Part shown: piece by piece, positions 48,201-60,194 of the stretch
Layout: each line of letters starts with the position of its first letter
How positions within the stretch are numbered: the stretch's first letter is position 1
From: Apiosordaria backusii
Taxonomy: Eukaryota > Ascomycota > Sordariomycetes > Sordariales > Lasiosphaeriaceae
Assembly: GCA_030549205.1 (NCBI GenBank)
Contig: JAUKTV010000008.1
Location: 1,726,768-1,790,767 of the forward strand
Direction of reading: 5' to 3'
DNA: 64,000 nt
Notes under the pieces: model-generated
The model's database searches: none
What the model was told of the DNA's origin: nothing
The model's input: the letters and a program-made list of their open reading frames with translations, nothing else
Translations under genes and position numbers: made by a program

Positions 48201-50223
48201 CGACCGTTGAAGCAACCGTGGTGGCCTCGCGGGAAGCATTAACTGGTTGCGACTATACAGCCCGCCAGCTTGCCGCGATGCGACCGCGATGGGCGAGCGA
48301 ACCACAATTCTTTCAAAGCTGGTTCTCACCGGCTGATGTCCCTCTGTCCCGTGCCATCGTCGGCTACGTTTTTCTCTTTCGCGGTCTCTTGTTCGGCCAT
48401 GCAGCAGAATGCGATCGGAAGGATGCGGCAAGTTACATCAACGTTCGGATCCAACTCCACACGCAGTTGTCCATCTTGCTTGCCTATATGCGCATACGCA
48501 GCTTAACATCGCGACGACATTGCTTGGTTTATGCTTCTCGATAGCTTCCAATGTCGGGTCCCAGGGAGGTGGTCCATCTCCCCGCCAAAGGATGCACACG
48601 CGTCGATCTTCTTCTATCCCCCTCAACAATTTCGTAAGCCGAGGAACAGTGAAGCAGTGTCCATGCTCTCTGCCTGGCTACTACGGGTCGACTGCTTCAG
48701 AAATTGATGACGACAGGAATTTTATGCCAGGAAGGAGACATAGCACGGCTCTGCATAGTTGGAGGTGGATGATCGCCCGGGTGCCAAGACGTGGTCGGTC
48801 ATGGCCGCATTCAAGGGTCGATCCGGCCCGGTGTGTTGCAATTCTTTTCTCTCTCTATTATTCCCGCTGGGTGTTTTGATATTGACTTCCGACAGAGGAC
48901 GACACCACCGTCACCCATCTCTGTGTTTGATACGGACACGGCGAGGCGGCAACGTTGAGACCCGCCTGCTAATCTCGCCCCCTCCCCCTTCCCCCAACAA
49001 CACACGGGATGACGGTTCCCAACACGCCGGAAGGGACTCCGGTCTACTTCTCTTCTTGGGTCTATTCAGGTTTTCCAGACTTTACCCGGTTTAGGAGGGG
49101 AGTGAGCAGACACGGCATGACATGGCAACAGCACCAGGAGGTTCGAACGGGATCACCCCCCCTTGGCAAGCTCTTTTCGAAATAGCGGCAAAAAAGAAGG
49201 AAGCGTGTTACCTGCATGCAACCGTTTCTGCCTGACTTGGCCTGGTATAAAACTCAAACCATCAGTCATTTTTCCTTTTCTCACCCACAAACGTGTTAAC
49301 TTTAACCAAAGGAGGCATAGGCAAGTTAAGAGCTCGTATGGCTTCAGATATAGACGAGACAGGAGCACAAACGAGAGCTACCGGCTACTCTCCCCGACAA
49401 CCGACGATGCAAGCCTCGTCACAATCCCTCCGGAATGAAGCCGATGCATCTAATCCACATCGCTCGCTCGCACACCTGTAAACGAGGCCCGCCGGTGTTG
49501 GAACTAAGAGAGGAGAACCAGCCGAGTGAACCACGACACGGGTGAGTATGCTCCGGTTCAAGTTGAAAACTTCTCTCTCGGTCTACGCTGCTTCAGAAAA
49601 GTGTAAGTGGAAGCCATCAGTTCACCGCTCCTGAAGTTTCTGGAACTGGAAAGCGGCCAGCTTCACCACTTCTGGCAGGTGAACGTTAACAAATCAAGAT
49701 ACTCGGAAGGATGAAAATCGAAGGCGTTAAACTTCAGTTTCACCGCTTCGGAAAGGTAAAAGTCAACAACAAACTACAGATAAGCTTCATATATTTGTGC
49801 TATACTAGGGTAGGCTGGCTCAACTACCCTCGAGCCCGGTCGTCATTGAGACCACCCATCCAACTTTTCTCGTATTCTCAAAAACTCCTTTTTGCCTCTG
49901 TATCATCTACTTTGGGTTTTTCTTCTGGGTAAAAAATACCTTCCCAAAATTACACCGAGGACAAACCCGGCACTTCGCTTGGAGGGATATATGGCCATAG
50001 CCATAAACATACTCTGTCGAGGGCATATCATGGCATTATGCAAAATAGCAAGGCGAAAAACACCATCGCCCTCGTGCCTGGCCAGAAGCTATCGAGAGGA
50101 CAATAGTCAAACAATATGGGAATACGGATGATCAATCTCATGATCAGATGCTGCCGATAGATGGACAACAACACCCTTGATCATCAAGGACTTTTGAAGT
50201 TCACAGTAAACGACGCTCCGTGC
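45225..50223. other. 5-kb gene-poor region
   Basis: No convincing gene. Open frames are short, overlap on both strands and lack domains or usable splice joins. Local features: a G-rich run of GGGGTGG-like words at 46400-46440, three short repeats of TTGTGCTCC around 47545-47565, and a repeated word TTCACCGCTTC/TTCACCACTTC at 49620-49750. A TATA-like GGTATAAAAC at 49243-49252 precedes a 47-codon frame at 49339-49482, which I do not call. It holds the STE23 promoter on its left side. Long non-coding RNA genes are possible but cannot be shown. Confidence 0.5.
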
Positions 50224-51315
50224 TCAGCGTCTCTTCTTGGGACAGTCAGCAATCTTGTGGCCCAGCTTGCCGCACCCATGGCACGTCATGTTTGCAGACG
50301 ACGGTGAACCCCGTCCGAAACCCTGCGAACCCCCTGATCCGGATATCGAGCTCAACCTATTGAGCTTGACTTCCTTTTTCCTTCTCTGCCCGGCAAACTC
50401 CTGTGCCCTCTTTTGCTCCTCAGCTCTCTTACCCGAGAGGGCTGATCTCCCGCGCTTGCGGGAAGCTGAGTTTTCACCATTGGCATCTTGCCTGCCACGG
50501 CTTTGACCCTGTCTGTTCCTCGGTGTCTTCTTCTCATCTGAGCTAGAGTCCCCATCCCCATCCTCATCCAAACCACCATCAGAGTCGGAATCAGAACTAT
50601 CACTTTCGCTGTCGTCGTTGTCGTCTGTCTTAATCTTGGGTGCCTAGTCACGAAAAATGTCAGTTTGGGCCCTTACTTGTAAATACCACAACTTTATCAA
50701 AAAACATGCCTTCGCCTTCTTCATATTAAACCTCCTCACCGGCGGCCCTGCAGTGGCGCCTTCCTCAAACGGATTGTCATCATCCTCCACACCGCCGTAG
50801 GTTGTTGTTGTTGTTGTCCTCCCGTAATCAATCTGAGCAAACCCCACTTGCACCACATTCAATGGCTTCTTTGCCCCCATTTTAGGGGCCGTGGAAACAC
50901 CTTCCAGCACCCAGTGACTATCCCCTAGCTCTGCCGCTCTCTTCTCCACGGCAGCGAGCCGTTTCTTCTCTTCTTCTTCGATGGCGGCTTGGATGGCGGT
51001 TTGGTCGTATAAAGGGGTTTGTGGGGTAGCATTGGCGGAGGCGGATGAGGGGGCGTGGGAGAATTTACGGCGTTTGGTGGAGGAGGAGGAGAGGGCTTCG
51101 TTGTCGGTGATTTGGGGAGTGGTTGGGGTTGTGGCAGAATGGGGGCTGGTGGTGGTGGCGGAGGTTGGGGAGTTGACAGCAGCGGCTTGTTGTTGTTGTT
51201 GGGCGGCGGCGGCTGCACCGCGCTGCATGAATTTCATTGTCATGAGGCGGGAGGACATGGTTTTGGGGGTTGATTGGGACTTCATGGCGGGGAGGTCGGT
51301 TGGGGCGGGTGCCAT
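50224..51315 (-). CDS. mpp6: MPP6-like nuclear exosome cofactor with C-terminal CCHC zinc knuckle
   Basis: Exons on the minus strand are 51315-50710 and 50643-50224, giving 341 aa. The N-terminal motif SSRLMTMKFMQRG (about residues 20-32) is the signature of M-phase phosphoprotein 6, which docks on the nuclear exosome and helps Mtr4/Rrp6 degrade RNA. A Gln/Ala/Thr-rich segment follows, then a conserved HWVLEG stretch (about 130), an acidic Asp/Ser run and a basic region. Near the end is a zinc knuckle CHGCGKLGHKIADC (C-x2-C-x4-H-x4-C), an RNA-binding module absent from the human and yeast proteins as I know them. The intron is 66 nt with a GC donor (AAG|GCATGT), branch AACTGAC and acceptor CTAG; a GT alternative would be only 33 nt. 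The frame also reads on from a GTG upstream at 51342, but the ATG at 51315 is preferred. It shares a 489-bp divergent promoter with NDUFS6. Confidence 0.82.
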
Positions 51316-51804
51316 GGTTGCGATTTGAGTGTCGATGGACACTGGATTTATGTTCTGTTGGTTGTTCCTTGGCCGCGAACCTGATGTATAACAGTTTCCG
51401 AGGACGGGAATAAACAGTTTACATTAAGCGCTGAGAAGGGTGGTCTTATAATGGTTGAAATATGCAGCTGTTCAAAAGTAAACAAACGTCCTGCGCGTGA
51501 AGCTGGGGCGTCGCATGTTCAAAAAAAAAGTTGAAGTGATGCAGTTCTTGGGTATGCTTGCCAAGCCTGAAAATGGGTCCTGAAGATTGCCAAGCTTCTT
51601 GCTACCGTCTCCAGGGTTAGGGGAATGTAAAGAGGATACCGACGTTTAGCCGGGCCTGTGCCCGCCCCACAGCGAGCCACTCTGGAGCTCCATCAACGTC
51701 AATTGACGCTTCGCTACTGGGCCCAGGTTCCCAGAGCTTCGCGACGGACCTTGCGAGCAGAGCTCCCCCCTTACACAACCACACCACCACAACACACGAT
51801 CATA
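51316..51804. promoter_or_regulatory. Divergent promoter between MPP6-like gene and NDUFS6
   Basis: 489 bp separate the two start codons, which read away from each other, so both promoters must lie here. An A-run is at 51522-51530. I could not pick out a certain TATA or CCAAT element. Confidence 0.45.
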
Positions 51805-52532
51805 ATGTACGTCTCACGGCTGCGGGCGGTGGCCCAGGGCCTGCCTCGCCAACTTTCGAAGCGGTCGTTTACTGCTACTGCCCGGCAATTGGAATCCACG
51901 ACGGTGCCTACGAAGGGCAACGAGACAGCACCCCAGGTTACCGGCGGCCCCGTGCCCGCTGTAGTTCAGCAGGCTCCCAACCGCGCCGAAATTTGGTCGC
52001 GCAGCCAGAGACCCCGTGCCGAAGCCATGACTGGCCCCCGTTTTGAGCAGACAGATCTTGAGAAGCAGGTTGGTTGCACCCGGAAGTTGGGCCCACGAGG
52101 GCGGAAGGAATGATGTCAGGAGGGAGAATGAAGGAAGTGGAAGGGATATTTGAAGGGAAAGGGGGCATATATGGGCATTTTTAAGAGGGTGCATGCTGAA
52201 ATTATGTCTGTTTTTTAGCCTCGCCCCTGGGCTGCTATCGAGCTCATTCACAAGGAGCCCGTCCGGTGGACACACGACCGGGTCGTTGCCTGCGACGGTG
52301 GCGGCGGTCCTGCCGGACACCCCAAGGTTTACATCAACTTGGACAAGGCTGAGATCACTCCTTGCGGTTATTGCGGTTTGCCTTTTGTAGGTTTCCCCGT
52401 GCGACGAACGAGCTGGGGGATAGATTGGAAGTTCTGGACGGGTGAGCTAACATGTATGATGAACTACAGGCCAACGAGCATCACAGAAAGCACCTTGAGT
52501 CTCTCCCAGCGGCCTCCTATCCTCTGGCTTAG
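51805..52532 (+). CDS. NDUFS6: NADH:ubiquinone oxidoreductase zinc-binding subunit (NDUFS6, 13-kDa type)
   Basis: Exons are 51805-52068, 52219-52386 and 52470-52532, giving 164 aa. This is a small accessory subunit of the matrix arm of mitochondrial complex I and is needed for late assembly. The N-terminus is basic and hydroxylated (MYVSRLRAVAQGLPRQLSKR), typical of a matrix-targeting presequence. The C-terminal zinc site is Cys113, His122, Cys137 and Cys140, in ACDGGGGPAGHPKVYI and PCGYCGLPF, exactly the NDUFS6 pattern. The last exon encodes ANEHHRKHLES and ends the protein shortly after. Introns of 150 and 83 nt have GTTGGT and GTAGGT donors. The ATG at 51805 is chosen because the frame upstream has no ATG and the presequence starts there. 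Confidence 0.95.
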
Positions 52533-53882
52533 ATGTGGGCCAGAAACAAGGGTATGGTCGGGAGATAAGGTAGTGGGTTTGGGTGAGCGTCTGTACATAT
52601 GTAACTCTGCCAATAGATGGCTTTCAGTTGCGCCTTCAGAATGCTAGACTGGGTGACTTTTTTCCCTTCCCGTAAAGTACCCCAGAAGTGGCTACATGTT
52701 TGAGACAGGGCAACGTCTTACATCGCCGATTGATAAAGCTGCTAAGGAGTACGTCATCAAGGTCGATGATTTTGACGACGTGATGTCTAACCAGCAGTTT
52801 CACAGTTGTGTTGGCCATTTTATCTTCCTCACCGCCGGCCATTTATGGGCAGTCTACAACCATGGAGTGCGATATTTAAGGTCGGTCAAGAAGGGTATGG
52901 TTGATCAAAGTGCTTACCTGACCTACTTGTCACACCTCATCGATTTAGCTCCGTTACATCCGCAATGTCTCCGATGGCTGTTGTGTGACTTTGTTTTCTG
53001 GCAGGCATCGTACCATAGTTACATCAGGTATGCCGACTTTGGTGTTACCTTTGGTATCTCGTCTTTGTTGACCTACGATATCATGTTGGCGGGGAAACAT
53101 TCTTGTCGGCATCTTGCGAGAGCTCAGATCGGACTTTATTGCCTTGCGGATTCCTAAGATATCGAGTGGGCTGATCGGCCGAGATGGCTTAGCACAACGC
53201 GGACTTAGACTTCAAGTCAAAGGCAGGAGCAACTTGGACTGAAACGACAGTCTTTATCAGTCCCCTGGTGTCAGATGGAATTACTTGAAGATTTTACCCG
53301 CCTTTCTTCAACATCGTGCCTTCTCTTTTTGCCGGGAGCGGAGACCAGGATTTCGATAAAGATTCCACAATGGTTTCTATCCTGAGATGACCACAAGTCA
53401 GGCTTGGCTATCGTTCCAGTGGCATCCGTGTTGACCGCTCCTCGTGTAAAGGATATAAGTACAAACTTGGTGTGACAGCAAACAACAATCAGGCTTGGCA
53501 TATCTATCGCGCAAGAAGCATGGCGGTGATAATGGAGACAAAAAAACATAAAAGAGCGGAAATCCCCAGTCTGCCTAGGAAATCGCCATCAAAGAAGCAA
53601 CGGCTTTGACTGTCAACTTGCTCCAGTGTAACTCTTACTGCCGTACGGGTTGCTTAAGGACTTAACAGACTTCATCCGACAAGCACGAAAGGCGTGGTTG
53701 TTGAGCCGCCAACTGCCTTTGATAGCTCGGGCTGTACCGGTGCTGGCCAGAAAGGTATTTATTCACCTCCAAACCCTCTCTTCTTCGCAGACTGACAAGC
53801 CATACCACAGGTTTATCCACTCCAAGAATTAAATCTTCTTTCATCTTGCTGGAACCCAAGGACTATCCAACAAGCTACCGCC
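52533..53882. other. Intergenic
   Basis: 1.35 kb after NDUFS6. A 153-codon plus-strand frame (52696-53157) is open but has no domain, no supporting context and unlikely composition, so I do not call it. The last 200 bp look like the promoter and leader of the secreted-protein gene. Confidence 0.45.
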
Positions 53883-54651
53883 ATGTCCCTCATCAAAAAC
53901 CTCGCCCTGGCCATTCTGCCCCTGATGGCCTCCGCTGCCCCTCCCTCTCTCAGTTCCCTCCACCAACTCAGCCAAGCCCTCACCAAGCCGGCCAAACTCC
54001 TCGACGCAGCCCAGTTCGACTTCGCCCCTTATCAGGTCACCAACATCACCCTCGACTGCCAGCGTCCAAACGCCAAGACCAACTACAGTTGTGCCCTTGA
54101 CTGTAAGTTCCATTTTCCTATCTTTCTCATCATACTATAATACTGACAAACCAAGTTACCCTCCACGACCCCAACTCCGTCCGCGAAAACAACGTGACCT
54201 CCTGCAACTGCCACCACAACTGGGAATGGAACGGTGTCAACGGTTCCCTCCGCAGCACAGACTGGGAGAACCCCGTGGCGGGCTACCAGCTGTGCTGGTT
54301 TGACTCCACGACCTTTTTCAAGTCGTCGGTGCCGAGCTTTGAGCACCCGGGGAATTTTAGTGTGGAGGTCGCGCATACGTATCATGATGATGAGTAAGTT
54401 TGCCCTACCGTTTCCGTGATACCAGGAAGGCGAAACAAAAGGAAGGGGAGACGAGGGTTACGATGGGAAATAAGGGAAGGGAAAGGGGCTAACATAATGA
54501 TAGGAACTTTACCGTCCCCTGGGATTACCCAACTACGTTTGCGTCAGGGGCGATTATCATTGATTATGAGGAAGGGAAACGCCACAAGAATAAGATTTGC
54601 TTGAGGGAGATGGGGCCGGTGAATGCGACTGTTGTGGGGATTATTGATTGA
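53883..54651 (+). CDS. Small secreted cysteine-containing protein, unknown function
   Basis: Exons are 53883-54102, 54156-54393 and 54504-54651, giving 201 aa. The introns are 53 nt and 110 nt. Residues 1-18 form a signal peptide: a Lys5 n-region, a hydrophobic core LALAILPLM, and an Ala-Ser-Ala cleavage site before Ala19. The mature protein has six cysteines (including Cys59, Cys70, Cys90 and Cys92), so up to three disulfides. It has several N-glycosylation sequons (Asn54-Ile-Thr, Asn86-Val-Thr, and Asn-Phe-Ser/Thr near the end) and many Trp, Tyr and Phe residues. No catalytic motif or trans-membrane segment is seen. Size and make-up fit the broad class of fungal small secreted proteins, which includes candidate effectors and antifungal or cell-wall proteins, but nothing here selects among these. 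The precise splicing supports a real gene. Confidence 0.75.
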
Positions 54652-57257
54652 GTCTGAGTCACTGTCAGTCGTTGATTGTTGGAGGAAAAGGGTTAGTTGA
54701 GGGGGGGCTTCAGGGGTTTTTATGGCTGGCTTGTTGTCCAGATCATGGAGGGTAATTTCTGGTGTGGACGGTCTTTAATGATAGCTTTGTGAGCGGAATA
54801 CGATGTGTTGGCAGCTTGAGCTTACTGAGATGAAGCAAGAGACGGGGTCTTGTGTTTACTTCTTGGCCCCCAAACAAACATTGTCATGTGCCGGCCGTGA
54901 AGAACAAGCCTAAGAACTCGGTCGAGCTTCAAGTTTTGAGACTGTTCATCTGCTGGAGAGATCCAGGAAACTGAGGTCAAGACCACCAGTGCTGACTTAC
55001 TACCGGCTGCCGAAGCGTGAATTTGGTATTACATTGTGGAAGTCATTTCTCGACCTATCTGACACAGCCAAGAATGATGGTTGATGTTACTTTTAAGACC
55101 CTCTATCTGCGAGCGTGGTCTTTCTCGAGCAGTAAGTTTTACGGCCACGGATGGATTCTTCTACCTTACTCCAGACCCCGATAATTCCTGAGGCTGTGCT
55201 GTATCATGTCGCGATATCATGATATCAAACTGCCAGCCCAGGAAAGATCCGAGTGCGCTTCAAGTATATCTATTTTGAGAGCAGTTGCTGATCTTCCTCA
55301 CCGCTTGTCAGATCTTGTCTTGGGCTGAAACTTTTCCTATCAAGTTTGAGATGATCAAGGTTCGTATTTGTTGTTGCTGGCGGTGAGTTCAGCAAGCCAT
55401 GTCGTTGTCGTCGTCGTCGGGTGGTTGATGCTCACCCTAACCCACCCCCCCTGAAGCCCTATGTAAGGTTAGTGTCGTAGCGTGAACGGAGTTAGTGGGC
55501 TATAATTAGAACTTGGCTTTTGGGCTGAGAGGACTCCACCCTTGGCCAGGGCTTTGACCTGAGGGAGCACTGGGAAAGTGAACATGAAGCTTTTCAGGTT
55601 GGGATACATGAAAATGCAGAGAGTGTGTGAGAAAGAGGAAAGGAGAAATCCAAAAGGAGGGGTGATCTGCGTTGTGAGGGTCTCTCTTGGAGTGGGTAGG
55701 TATGTATGTAGCTGTGAGGAGGAGGGTGCTGTAGGCGACCGTTTAATCTTGGCTTTGGGTGACAGGATGGAGGGGTGGAGGGGCTGTGATAGTCCCCGAC
55801 TTGCAACCAAGATTTGACCATGTACAATACATGAAAAGGAAATGATGAACAGCTATAGATATATCGTTCAATATCTTTTGTATGCAAGGTCATAGTGGTT
55901 CAAGATCCTTTCCACAGATGAGAAGACTAGCTTGAGTCTGTACACAGTCGTTAGATATGGCGGGGCGGCACAGCTGGATGTAGTGCCGGCGGGGTGGATG
56001 GCGAAACAGAGGCACAGATGGAAGGCAAAGGGTATCAATGCTGTGGGACAGACGGACATCATGTTGGGTTGAGGTATGATTGGCTGTTTTTCGAATCACC
56101 ATGGTCAAAGTTGACGACAGCTCGATGATCAAAGTTGTAGTGAGGCATCGTCACTTGAAGCCCAAAGTTGGTGGTTGATGCGGGTTAGATACCTAGGTAA
56201 TTAACAGCCACGATGATGGGTGATGGGTAGGAAGTTAGAGTAACACTCTGGCGCCAACTCGGCAGGTCAACAGAGTGAGCCCCTATTTGGCGCATCTGAT
56301 ATGCTGCTCATCAACCTGAGGCAGGATACTGCAGGTAGAATTAATTCTTCGATTGACCACTGTTGGGCTACCCAGCCTGCATATCCCCCCTACTACTTGC
56401 TCGCAAGTCCTCCAAAGCTGCATTTCGGGATCCATCGTTTTCTTCGAAGAGAACACCCAACTGCAAGTGACTGATTCTTTGTCCATCCGATATCTTTCCG
56501 CGCCCTCCAGCCGCACACTGAAAGGGGACCTTGGCGAGCCGCCCGGCATATTGTCACATTGGGAATGCTCATCACACCCAGAATGACTCTTCGAGGCACC
56601 AACTGAGATAACAAAGCGTCAATAGTTTCAATTTGGACATGGAAGGCGTCAAGAAGATTTTGAGGACCCAAGAGTAGCTCCAAGAGCACAGAGCACAGCC
56701 CCGCCAGGCGTGAGAGAAGCTCCATTTGAGCCCCTGTCCCTGTCTCCTTGGAAGGCTGACGCCGCCAAATCATTGGACCTCCGCCCTGCACCTCCCAAGC
56801 ACCTGTTGAGGGGCACGTCTCGACAAGTGCATCAGCGTCTTTGGATGCCATTTCGTCTCATTTCATTCCCCTCCTCCACTTGCTTAAGCCTGTCGTCGCT
56901 AACGCGTAATTGTTTGCTTTGTTGACCCCGGATTGCCATTCAGGTTGCGACCTTGTTTCCTTGCTACCTTGCTACCTATCCCCAACCTAGCTCTGGCGTT
57001 GCGCTTGCTTGGCCATCGTCACGCATCAGGAGGTCACTCTCAGGTCAAGTCTGCGGCTTTTAGAGGTTTACCTGTGTCTTGCCCTCTCCGCACGTTCAAG
57101 CTCATCCCGTCCTTTTTGGCTGTTAGACCCCGCCTGTCAGCGCCGCACCGTCCGGCTCCCGGCGTGCTTTGTCGCATTCAGCGACCGCCCTCGACCACCG
57201 GCACAAACACTTTGGACGGCCATTCATTCCATTTGATCTCGTCGGCGCAGCGCAATA
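54652..57257. other. Intergenic
   Basis: 2.6 kb with no supportable gene. Short overlapping frames only. The segment 56850-57257 is C/T-rich on the plus strand and is the likely promoter and leader of the next gene. Confidence 0.5.
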
Positions 57258-60194
57258 ATGCCGTCCAGGAGCTACCCATGGTCTGGCAAAAACAATCGCT
57301 CTCAACATAACCTTGTTGGGACCGCAGCAGCCGAGGACGCTGGACAATCAGGGCAAGCACCAGTCCCCGGACCAGCTGTGACGAACCCCCAGAGTGCGGG
57401 TGGGAGCGCTGCTGCAAATCCCCCCTCAGCCTTGCCCAACCCAACCTTCAGCTCTAGCGAATCCTTTCAGCACGACACCAGCAACAATCGATCAAGCCAT
57501 CAACAACCTCCACCGCCGCCCCATCTGGTCAGTATTTACGGCAGTCCTGCCGGCCCTTTCACCTCTCGCTAACCTCCTCCTCCCGTAGTTGCAGCACTCC
57601 AACAGTGTGTCGGGGGTCCCATTTGACTCGCGCCAGCAACGGGAGCACGATTACGCCGACCAGGTATCGCGCTCCCAATCCCAACGCTATCCCCAGATCT
57701 CCCCAGTGTCTACCCAACCTCACCATCACCACCCCCAGCATCAGCAGCACCAACAACACCAGCAGAACCAGCAACAGTCCCAGCATTCGCCGCGCCACTC
57801 GCACCCGTTCGGATCTGGGTCTGCTGAAGATCTCTCGGCCGCAGGCGGACAAAGCATCTCATCCCCCATAACTGGACCCCCGCAACCCCTCTTTGGCCAG
57901 CAGCAGCAAGAGCAACAGCAACAGCAGCAACCCCCGCCGGCACCGCCAAAACCAAAGTCATCCACTCGCAAGCTGGTCAAAAACATCTTCAGTCGTGACC
58001 ACCCACCCCAGGTTCCACAAAACAATTACAATAGCCCTCCCTCGATTAACCGCAGAAACTCGAAGCGCGTGAGCCTTCCCCCGCCGGCACCACCAAGCCT
58101 CCGGACTGGTCTTACTCAGGTGTCCCAAGTCTCTCTCGACCAGCAACAGCTCGACTGGCAGAACCAGGCCCCTCCGTCACAACCGTCCCCATTGCAAGGC
58201 GTAGGAGACTTCCGCGAATCGTACGTGATTGACGGATCTGACCAAGAGTTACACCTGCAGAACCCACACGATATTCAACAACACCCCACCATCCGGCCGG
58301 TTCCTCCTTCGGACTCGGACAACTCACCCTACTCGGCTGACGAAGGTGCATACCGTCAGCATCAAGGTCACTTTCAACATCACGATCACTCACCGCCCGA
58401 GCAGCAATACGGCCAGGCCATCTTTGAACCACAACCCAACCAGCAATTGTCCCCGCATTTGCAACAGCAACACCACCCCCACCACCAACAGCAACAGCAG
58501 CAGCAGCAGTATCATTACCAGAGCCCTCAGCAGACACAATACCAGAGCGGATTTAGTGGGCATCTAGCCAATCCGCAACAGCAAAATCCCGAGACTATCT
58601 CACAGCTGTCGCATGAGTCTCCTGCTACCGACTCAGATCAACGTTCGGCGTCGAATATTCAAGCTCAGAGTTCACAGACGTCCTCGGCGGTAAGCTACCC
58701 GCATCAGGCACAGGATATACCCAGCCGGCCGAATCCACAGTCGGCGGCGCAAGGTCAGGCTCCGCAACAGCAGTCCATGGCTCCACCCTCGGGCGGTCCA
58801 CCCCCCGCACGTCGTTCACAAGAGGCGGACAAAGGACTACGGGACCCTGTCCAACCCCCTCCTGGGGCCCCGCCCAGCTATCGCCAGAGCCAGCAGCCCA
58901 ATATGAATAACCCCTTACCACAACCCCCCAATGCGCCTGGGGCGAACCCAGCTTTCCGCACGAGCAATGTACCAGATAGACAGTTTGATGGGCCAGGAGA
59001 TATTGCGGGCCGTAACAGCCCTCAACCTCCACCCAGTGATCGCGGAGAAGACCCAGAGAAGGCATTTAAGGACCTTTGTACGACCAGTTGTACTCTCCTA
59101 TTCCGGCCTGTGCAAACTCAGCTAACAGTGTAACAGTGACCAAATATAAGAATGTCAAGCGACTCTACTTTGATGGCAAGAAAGAAATCGAACAATTGAG
59201 CGGTCAGGTTGAACAACTGCAAAATGCCATTGCCAACCAGCGAATGTCGCAAAGTCGAACATCACTCGACGACAGCGAGTACTCCACCCGCTTTAACCGC
59301 CTCAACGGCGCTATTAACAATCTTTCGTTCAACATTCGGAAGGACTGGGTATCGCTTCCCCAGTGGTTGATTCCCTATGTTAGCCCAGAAGCGCTCAAGA
59401 CGGGCAAGCAAGAGATGACAGCTGTTGGGCGTGCGGTAATAACCCGGTGGCTCGTAGAAGAGATCTTCAACCGGTGCTTTCACCCAGGCCTCGACCCTGA
59501 GCTCAGTCGGCACCTGAAGATGATTGAGCAGAACATTAGAAACTTTAGCTACACGCTGAGCAGCCAAGAGGAGTACGATGCGCTGACAAGCAAGGTGGTG
59601 AGCTGGCGCATGGCCACGCTGGAAGGACTGCAAGACGCTCTGCGCAGCGGGGAGGCGGTAAACTACAAGGCCGACTTTACTCGGCGGGCAACGAGCAACC
59701 TAACGGCCTCTCTATTTCAACATCTGGCAGACCCGCCGCCGCCTGGCGTGGACGGGAGTGCCAGTATGATTGTGGAGTTGGCCGTGGGTATTGCCGCCAA
59801 CTTACCGCTGGAAAGCCGTGATGTGGCTATTACCTACCCGCTGCCGGAGTCATCAATTCAGCCAGATATTATGGAGGTCGAGAAGCAAGGGCTTCCAGCT
59901 CTCGAGGCGCGGCCCGCAGAGGCAGGCGACGAGGGCGCGGGAGATGACGGTGGTAAGGAGGGAGGTAAAGATAAAGATGCCCGGCGCAATGATAAGTCCA
60001 GAGCGGGTATGTTGAGTGTGTTAGGCGGAGGCGGAAGTACGCCTGGCAGCAGGAAGGGGAGCGTGGTTGATGCGAATCAGACCATTCCACCACCACCTAA
60101 GGATGCTGGCAAGGTTCGCTTTGCTGGGTTTGTTGCGGTTGAGGTCCGGGGTCGTCAGGTGCTGGTGAAGGCTCCGGTCTGGACGCTTGGTTGA
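57258..60194 (+). CDS. Large Gln/His/Pro-rich protein with conserved-looking C-terminal helical domain, unrecognised
   Basis: Exons are 57258-57527, 57589-59077 and 59137-60194, giving 938 aa. Introns are 61 and 59 nt. The second has two acceptors 8 nt apart (59128 and 59136), and only 59136 keeps the frame, joining AFKDL to LTKYKNVKRLYFDG. Residues 1-580 are low complexity: poly-Q runs at about 195-210 and 385-400, His/Gln stretches, and many Pro-Pro and Ser. Residues about 587-800 look folded and mostly helical, with a coiled-coil start (KEIEQLSGQVEQLQNAIANQ) and the conserved-looking stretch WLIPYVSPEALKTGKQEM. The end is acidic/basic then Gly-rich. I do not recognise the family. Low-complexity Q/P regions suggest a scaffold or a condensate-forming regulator, but this is speculation. 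Confidence 0.8.

Noticed and set aside
52696..53157. 153-codon plus-strand ORF after NDUFS6
   Set aside because: No domain, no clear promoter, no splice partner and odd composition. Possible lineage-specific gene, but not supportable.
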